Shown here piece by piece: positions 58,701-64,000 of a stretch of 64,000 bases of DNA. The translations under genes were made by a program, and so were the position numbers. The first letter of the stretch is position 1; every line of letters starts with the position of its first letter. The notes under the pieces are model-generated. The model was not told the origin of the DNA. It was given only the letters and a program-made list of their open reading frames with translations, and did not search any database. Source of the DNA: Hirsutella rhossiliensis (lineage: Eukaryota > Ascomycota > Sordariomycetes > Hypocreales > Ophiocordycipitaceae); the NCBI RefSeq assembly GCF_020360975.1, contig NW_025408670.1:5952001-6016000 (forward strand), written 5' to 3'.

Positions 58701-60922
58701 ATGAGAGCTGATACGGCTTTGCTGCTCTGCGCAGCTCTGTCGGCCCAGTCCGCATCTGTAGCCGCCAGACGCGGTGCGCTTGCATCGCCGACACCCTCGT
58801 CTTCTCTTTGCTAACAAGAGACCGCCTTGCAGGAGCTTTGGGCCGCCGCAGCCAGCAATTCTATCCAAAAAACAGCACTCTTACACCCTCGCCGCCGCCG
58901 TCGGCTCTCGCCTTGTCTTCAGATGATACCTGGCCGAGTTCCCCCACGCCAGCCTCCTCTTCACCCCTAACAGTGGCTGTGCTCGCGGTCGAACCGTCCA
59001 GCCACGAGCCCCCAAGCAGTGATTCGTCAAGCGCCTCGTCAGCTACATATCTACCTTCAACCTTGCATGGGAACTCGACACAGCTCCTGTCTGCGGTCTC
59101 GCGACCCTCGATAACACCAGACAGCTTCTCTATACCAGGCCCTCTGTCGACTGAGCCACCCTCGCTGTCGCCCGAGGCCACCGTCACAGTCACCATCAAC
59201 TGTCTGTCCGGAACCGACGGCTCGGACTGCACGGCACCAGTTACGATAAACAGGGCCGGCAATTACTCCGAGGCCGTCCCGACTTCCATGGACGACTGCA
59301 CCAGCATCCCCGAGGACCGGCCCATCACGCACTTCTCCGTTGTCTACACCTCGACCGTGACCTTCTTCGGCAATAGGAGCGACTACACCCCTCCTTACGA
59401 GCCGCTGGCCACGCCCAACTTTTGCACGCCAACCTCGGCTCGGGCCTTCGCTCCGGCACACGGGCCGAGTCTCGAGCCCTTGGTCCATTATACTGCCGCT
59501 GGCATTAAACCCACCGCTAGGAAAGGCATGGCACATGCCTTCCGTCCCTCATTCACCTTCATCACGACCGACAAGAACCCCTCGGTCGCCTTTCCGTCTG
59601 ATCCCCCACCTCGCTTTACTCCAACCCGAGGTCAGCTGGTAGAAGATCACGGAAACGCCGACCACAAACCGGCTGCTGGCGATGGTGGTTCCGGCGACGG
59701 GGATATCGGTAGCGTCATGCACATGACGGCTGCCGGCGGCGGCGATCACGGCAGTGGTGACCAAAAAAAGCCTGACGACGATGATCATCCTCGCATCGTT
59801 AATCACGGCAGCGGCAATCACAAGCCGGCTGGCGGTGCTGGTGATGGCGTCGGCGTCGACGTGAAACCCGCGGGACATGGGTTACCAACCCCCGATGCCG
59901 CGAGCGTGAAGCAAGGTAGACTTCCCAGCTTCAAGATCACAGCCCGGGGCAACCAAGTCACCATCAACGACAAGACATTTTCCGACCTGGAACCGGAAAA
60001 GACGTCTGTCGTGACTGCTAATGGTGCCCTGTTCACGATACTCCCCAACGCCATCGTGGGCGCGGGAGCAACGATTCAAAAGCCTGTACCAGCCGGGACC
60101 GTCGTCTCGGTAGCGACGCCCACGGGCGATGTGGTGGGCGGCTTACCCGTGACACTGAAGGGTTCCGAGGCCGTGGTCGGTGACGCAACATTGACAATGG
60201 TAGAAGAGGGCACCGCCACCGTCGTGGACGGCCAGCAAGTATCCCTCAAGCCGGGGACGCTGGTCGTCGGGATGCAGACTCTCTCTTTCGAGCCCGTGAT
60301 GCCGTCGCGCGAGAAGGAGATGTTGGTCAAGGGCGGAGAACTGCTCACTGCCATTGGCCGGAGCGTTGTCGTCATACACTCGACGACATTCACCTACGGC
60401 CCCGCAGTCGCGGAGACAACCCAGGTTGTCAATGGCGACACCATCACCATTGGGCCCTCGGGCGTCTTTGTTCACGGCATCTTCATTGGCGGGCCATCGG
60501 CCAATGCCACAGAGACCAGGTTTGAGGTCGTGGGAGGCGCGACCATTACGAGAATCGCTCCCTCGCTGGCGGTCATCAATAGCGCAACCTTTACAATTGG
60601 GCCCGGAACCCACTGGACGACCACGGTCATCGCCGGGGAGACATTAACAATTGGGCCTACGGGGGTCGTCATGTCGACGGTGACGCTCAAGTATCCCTTT
60701 GGATTGGCCGTTACCTCGACAGTCAGGCCTACCGGGACATATTCCAGCGACGTGCCCGTTGAGACGGCAGGCAAGGGCGACGAAGGCGATGGCAGCGACA
60801 AAGGAGGCGACGACAGCGACAATGGCAGCGACGACGACAGCATGGGCAGCCTAGTAAGCCCCGAATTCCACGTGGGCTGGGTAGCTCTCAGCATAGCGAT
60901 TGGCATTGTTCTATGGGTGTAA
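58701..60922 (+). CDS. GPI-anchored surface protein with repeated TIGP modules
   Basis: Exons 58701-58773 and 58833-60922 (59-bp intron with a GCTAAC branch site) give 720 residues. There is a signal peptide (about 1-22), a Ser/Thr/Pro-rich region (25-130), a small Cys-containing segment (130-215), a Gly/Asp/His-rich low-complexity region (about 265-375; GDHGSGDQ and NHGSGNHKPAG units), then about 290 residues of repeated beta-rich modules. The repeats share a pattern such as S-ATFTIGP, then a hydrophobic turn, then GETLTIGPTGV; compare STTFTYGPAV with GDTITIGPSGV. The end is a Gly/Asp-rich spacer and a hydrophobic tail (VALSIAIGIVLWV) fitting GPI attachment. This is a fungal cell-surface or wall protein; function unknown. 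Confidence 0.85.
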
Positions 60923-61888
60923 ACAAGGAACACAGGCGGTGCATCATGATCTCGGCGCAACAAGTTCTGGCTAGAGGCTTGAAGTCCCAGCATTGCGGTA
61001 ATAAGACTGGGTGGATGACGATGTCGATGTTGTGGGCCGCATAGTCCATGACCGCCTCGAATTTATTCTGGCGGCTTCTTTCTTCACTTGACCTAGTATC
61101 TGTTCCTTGTTATCTTGCCTTTTGCGATGTCGCAGTACATTTGGTTGGTCGGAGCATGCAGGTCATGGAGCTGTCTTTCTCTGCCGGGACTTTGGGCGGC
61201 AGAGGCTCTGCTCATCTAGGCTCCCACTTCTTGCTCGGCTTGTGTCATATTAGACGACGAGGACATTGGCTGGCGAGCGGCGTGTACTATGATGTGTATT
61301 CTTAATCCTGCATGGTCCAGAATCAGGGCCGGCAGTTCAACGGGAGCCACTCTTCCTTTTCAGTCGCCAAGCTCTGCCGAGCCCGTGACCTCATAAACCC
61401 TTGAGTGAATAACTGATTAGGTACGCAGCGGGGGCCCTGCTTGACCTGGGCACTTAACGTTGCAAGACCCCCCCCCCCCTTCAAAGGTTGTCCACATCGG
61501 CGAGGGGGAAGTCATCATGATAACATGCTATAGCAATGATAACACGAGCCACTGTGTTGAACAGACGGCAAGACGGGCTCCGCTGTTAAAGCTAAAGTTG
61601 AACCAACTAGCTACTATTGAGCGCACACGCACACAGGCAACCAAGTTGCCAAGCCGCCCAACGACTCCTTCAGCCAACTAATAACCCCATATCTCCCTCC
61701 AGATCCAATCCGCCACCCTCGTGTCCTCATCGGGTCACAGCTCCCGATGCCCAGAGAGCAAAGCAAGGGCCCGCCGCGCCGTCCACGAAGGCCCATTTCA
61801 AGCAGCCGCCCCTCCACTGGGCTGGGAGTTTCGTTATGGCGGTACCAGGGGGAGGGGGGTTAGGGGGTAGGAGTTGCTACATCCCTCC
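60923..61888. other. Convergent spacer
   Basis: 966 bp between the stop codons of the GPI-protein gene (plus) and the WD/UIM gene (minus). It includes a poly-C run at 61470-61479. No gene is seen. Confidence 0.5.
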
Positions 61889-64000
61889 CTATCGCCAGCG
61901 TTGGCCCTTGCCCTTGCCGAAGCCGTCACTATCGAGCGGCGGAAAGTCGTCCTGTTGCACGCCGAGCCCGGCATTCGCTGGCGCCGGCGATGATGCCCTC
62001 TGCCGCCGCTGTTCCAGCTCCTGCATGCTTAGGCTCAGGGCAAGCGCCAGGTCCTCGTCCTCGTCCTGCGCCGCGGCGAACAAAGACGGCCCGCTCTCGG
62101 CGCCGTTCATGGGCGTGTGGTTCGCCGAGGGCGAGGGCGACGCCGAACCGGACCGCTTGCTCCTCCTGCCGCCCTGGGTCTTGTACTTGATGGAGAACTC
62201 AAACTCGCCCGGGCTGTTTCCTCGCGGTGACTGAACCGCGCCGTTGACTCCTTCTAGAAGCGACAGGCGGATCGCCTGCTGAATCTGCTGCTCCAGCTCG
62301 CTCTCGTCCTCCATCGCGGCGTGGGGTTGCGGGCTCACGGCGGCGACGCTGGGCTCCGGCGTGACTGTGTCGGCCGTCGTCTCGCTGAAGGACGACGCAG
62401 TGTCCACGCTTGCGTCGGCCGCCGAGTCGCTCGCTCGTCGCTGCTCGTCCTGCAGGAAAGCCTCTTCCGAAACCATCTGAGCGTAGCGCAAGGCCTCCTG
62501 TTCTGTCAAGTCCCCGAGAGCCCCCACTCCAAACCGCTTGTGAAGGCGTGCCTGCTCCCGCGCTCGCTGTTCGTTCTCCCGCCGAATCTCAGCTTCTTCG
62601 GCGGCGATGTACCCGGACACGGCACCGCCCAGTCGGCGGCTGGCGAGGCGGCCGTGGATGTCAGAGTGTCGAAGTCGACGCTTGCGACCCGTGGGATGGC
62701 TGGCCGAGCTGTAGGACCAGTAGCGCAAGAAGGCGCCAAAGGACACGACGCCTCGCAGCACAGTAGGGTCAGAATCAAGGTAGATGGCCCCGGCGGCCGA
62801 GTAGTTGGCACCGCGTAGGGCGGGATTCATGGCCAGCATGTGATGGGGGACGCGACCATTGGACCTAGCGTTGAGGGTTCTGAGGGGATCTCGTGTCGAC
62901 GCCAGGGGGTCCCATGCCTGGACCAGACCGTCACTACCTCCATGGACGAGGTACAGGGCGGAGGCAGCCAGGCACGTAATGGCAGGAGAGTCGGTCTGGA
63001 TGATTCGCAGAGGCAGAATATCCTTCAGGCCGTCGCTGTGCCGGGCATTCCAGGCGATGATGGCACCGCCCTTTGTGCCCACTGCAAGGAGCCGTGCTCT
63101 GCGTCCAGGTATCTCCCCTGTCACAAGGTCTTCCTTGCTCGCTGAATTTGGGGTCACGCCTGTCTCCTTGGCAACGTGAAGAGGGTCTTCGCCCAATGTG
63201 AGCAGGGAATGCGAAGAGCAATCCATGCCGCTGGCAGAAATGACGGCGTGGCTGTGACCTGTGAGCTCCAAGATCGAGCGGCGCCAATCGTGGAGAGCCG
63301 CTGATGGCTGGGACATCCGCCTCGAAGTTGGCGCCGAGAGAGGTGGTGATTGCGACCCGGCCACAGTTGGATTGGTCTCTTCCGACCCGAATATAGACGG
63401 CGCAGTCCGCACCGGGGATGTTGCGAGCTCAGCAGGTTTGATGTCCTGAGTCTGCATCATCGACATGACCGACCGAGCTAATCGACAGATGCGAGCTGGC
63501 CGGCCCTCTGCCAGTCCGCAGTCAATCACGAATATGCCTTCTCCAGCGCCGTGGCAGTCGTCTGCCGCAAAATCCACTTCCAGGCGGCGCTGCATGTCCC
63601 AGCCCACGTACTGTTCGCGAAAGTGAGCAGGCGTCTGGCGCATACAATGTTCAATCCCTCGAGCCTCGGCAATGAGCTGCTCCTGGCTGGGCTCCGTGGC
63701 ATGGGACGGGAAGTGCGATGGGCAGGCGTCACGTACGGCACCCCTGTCCACCTCGTTGGAACGCGCGACCCGACGAGTGTCCTCGATGAGGCGCCAGCGC
63801 GCTGATCGACCGGCGGACCAAGCGTGCCGTAAGAGATCATCATCATTCGCCCGATTAACCGTGGTGGCGAGCGCCTCCGTCAGGTAGTAAACCTCTCCCA
63901 ATGCAGTCAGAGCGACAGCCCAGACCCTCGACGACGACTTGCGCTTTACGCTGTAGCCATCGTCGATCTTGAGAGATATGATGGGAACACCGGGGCTGAC
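61889..64000 (-). CDS. WD-repeat protein with C-terminal ubiquitin-interacting motifs, 5' end outside the window
   Basis: The frame is open from the right edge to the TAG at 61889-61891: 703 residues visible, start not in the window. The N-terminal visible half has WD40-type blades (VWAVALTALGEVYYLTEA; LLAVGTKGGAIIAWNA; ALYLVHGGSDGLVQAWDP), irregular and with long inserts. A charged helical stretch follows (EEAEIRRENEQRAREQARL). Two UIM-like helices are clear: LEQQIQQAIRLSLLEG (near 62250-62310) and EDLALALSLSMQELEQ (near 62010-62065). The end is a basic GKGKGQRWR tail. The combination suggests a ubiquitin-binding scaffold or adaptor; I do not recognise a named orthologue, and no intron is evident in this part. 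Confidence 0.85.
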   Translation of the reverse strand, partial: VSPGVPIISLKIDDGYSVKRKSSSRVWAVALTALGEVYYLTEALATTVNRANDDDLLRHAWSAGRSARWRLIEDTRRVARSNEVDRGAVRDACPSHFPSHATEPSQEQLIAEARGIEHCMRQTPAHFREQYVGWDMQRRLEVDFAADDCHGAGEGIFVIDCGLAEGRPARICRLARSVMSMMQTQDIKPAELATSPVRTAPSIFGSEETNPTVAGSQSPPLSAPTSRRMSQPSAALHDWRRSILELTGHSHAVISASGMDCSSHSLLTLGEDPLHVAKETGVTPNSASKEDLVTGEIPGRRARLLAVGTKGGAIIAWNARHSDGLKDILPLRIIQTDSPAITCLAASALYLVHGGSDGLVQAWDPLASTRDPLRTLNARSNGRVPHHMLAMNPALRGANYSAAGAIYLDSDPTVLRGVVSFGAFLRYWSYSSASHPTGRKRRLRHSDIHGRLASRRLGGAVSGYIAAEEAEIRRENEQRAREQARLHKRFGVGALGDLTEQEALRYAQMVSEEAFLQDEQRRASDSAADASVDTASSFSETTADTVTPEPSVAAVSPQPHAAMEDESELEQQIQQAIRLSLLEGVNGAVQSPRGNSPGEFEFSIKYKTQGGRRSKRSGSASPSPSANHTPMNGAESGPSLFAAAQDEDEDLALALSLSMQELEQRRQRASSPAPANAGLGVQQDDFPPLDSDGFGKGKGQRWR

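Noticed and set aside
1..64000. CRISPR array, operon or prokaryotic mobile island
   Set aside because: No direct-repeat/spacer periodicity, and every gene is eukaryotic in structure with spliceosomal introns.
1..64000. Secondary-metabolite gene cluster
   Set aside because: No PKS, NRPS, terpene cyclase, P450 or pathway regulator is present; the lone decarboxylase is not enough.

Overview
The window is nuclear DNA of a filamentous ascomycete (Pezizomycotina), most likely a Sordariomycete and plausibly Hypocreales. The evidence is many short GT-AG introns (about 50-190 bp, one of 391 bp) with CTAAC/CTGAC-type branch points, GC-rich coding sequence, long gene-poor spacers, and fungal-specific genes: NTE1 with an N-terminal membrane anchor, a spliced arginine-attenuator uORF ahead of the CPS-A small subunit, GPI-anchored GH17, and hamartin/Tsc1. 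The order-level assignment is inference. I support 17 complete protein-coding genes, two genes cut by the window edges, one regulatory uORF and one decayed LINE-type retroelement fragment. Exon borders were placed by hand from splice signals, reading frame and family alignment from memory; nothing was searched.

Layout. 0-12 kb: GPN2 GTPase (minus, cut at the left edge) and NTE1 lysophospholipase (plus) share a 303-bp divergent promoter; then an aromatic-L-amino-acid decarboxylase and a TM9/EMP70 protein (both minus). 12-28 kb: an alpha-arrestin, a ZIP7/Yke4-type zinc transporter, a GPI-anchored GH17 glucanase and Tsc1 (all minus), separated by 4.2-kb and 2.9-kb gene-poor spacers. 28-35 kb: a DJ-1/PfpI-family protein and a SAP/Acinus-like RNA-binding protein (plus), then the arginine-specific carbamoyl-phosphate synthase small subunit (minus) with its attenuator uORF. 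37-43 kb: ETF-beta, a Gcs1-type ArfGAP and a two-RRM protein (all minus). 43.8-44.8 kb: retroelement RNase H fragment. 45-51 kb: Tah18 diflavin reductase (plus) converging on a membrane-anchored pepsin-like protein (minus) that lacks its first catalytic aspartate. 51-58.7 kb: a 7.7-kb gene desert rich in simple repeats and GTACC palindromes. 58.7-64 kb: a modular GPI-anchored surface protein (plus) and a WD-repeat/UIM protein (minus) running off the right edge.

This is ordinary chromosome-arm housekeeping content, not a cluster or operon. Themes recur: membrane lipid and traffic (NTE1, TM9, ArfGAP, arrestin, ZIP), nutrient signalling (Tsc1, arginine attenuation), and cell wall/surface (GH17, pepsin-like protein, GPI protein). 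I found no convincing new multi-gene system. The features most worth following are the three-exon attenuator uORF, the catalytically incomplete pepsin-like membrane protein and the repeat-module surface protein.
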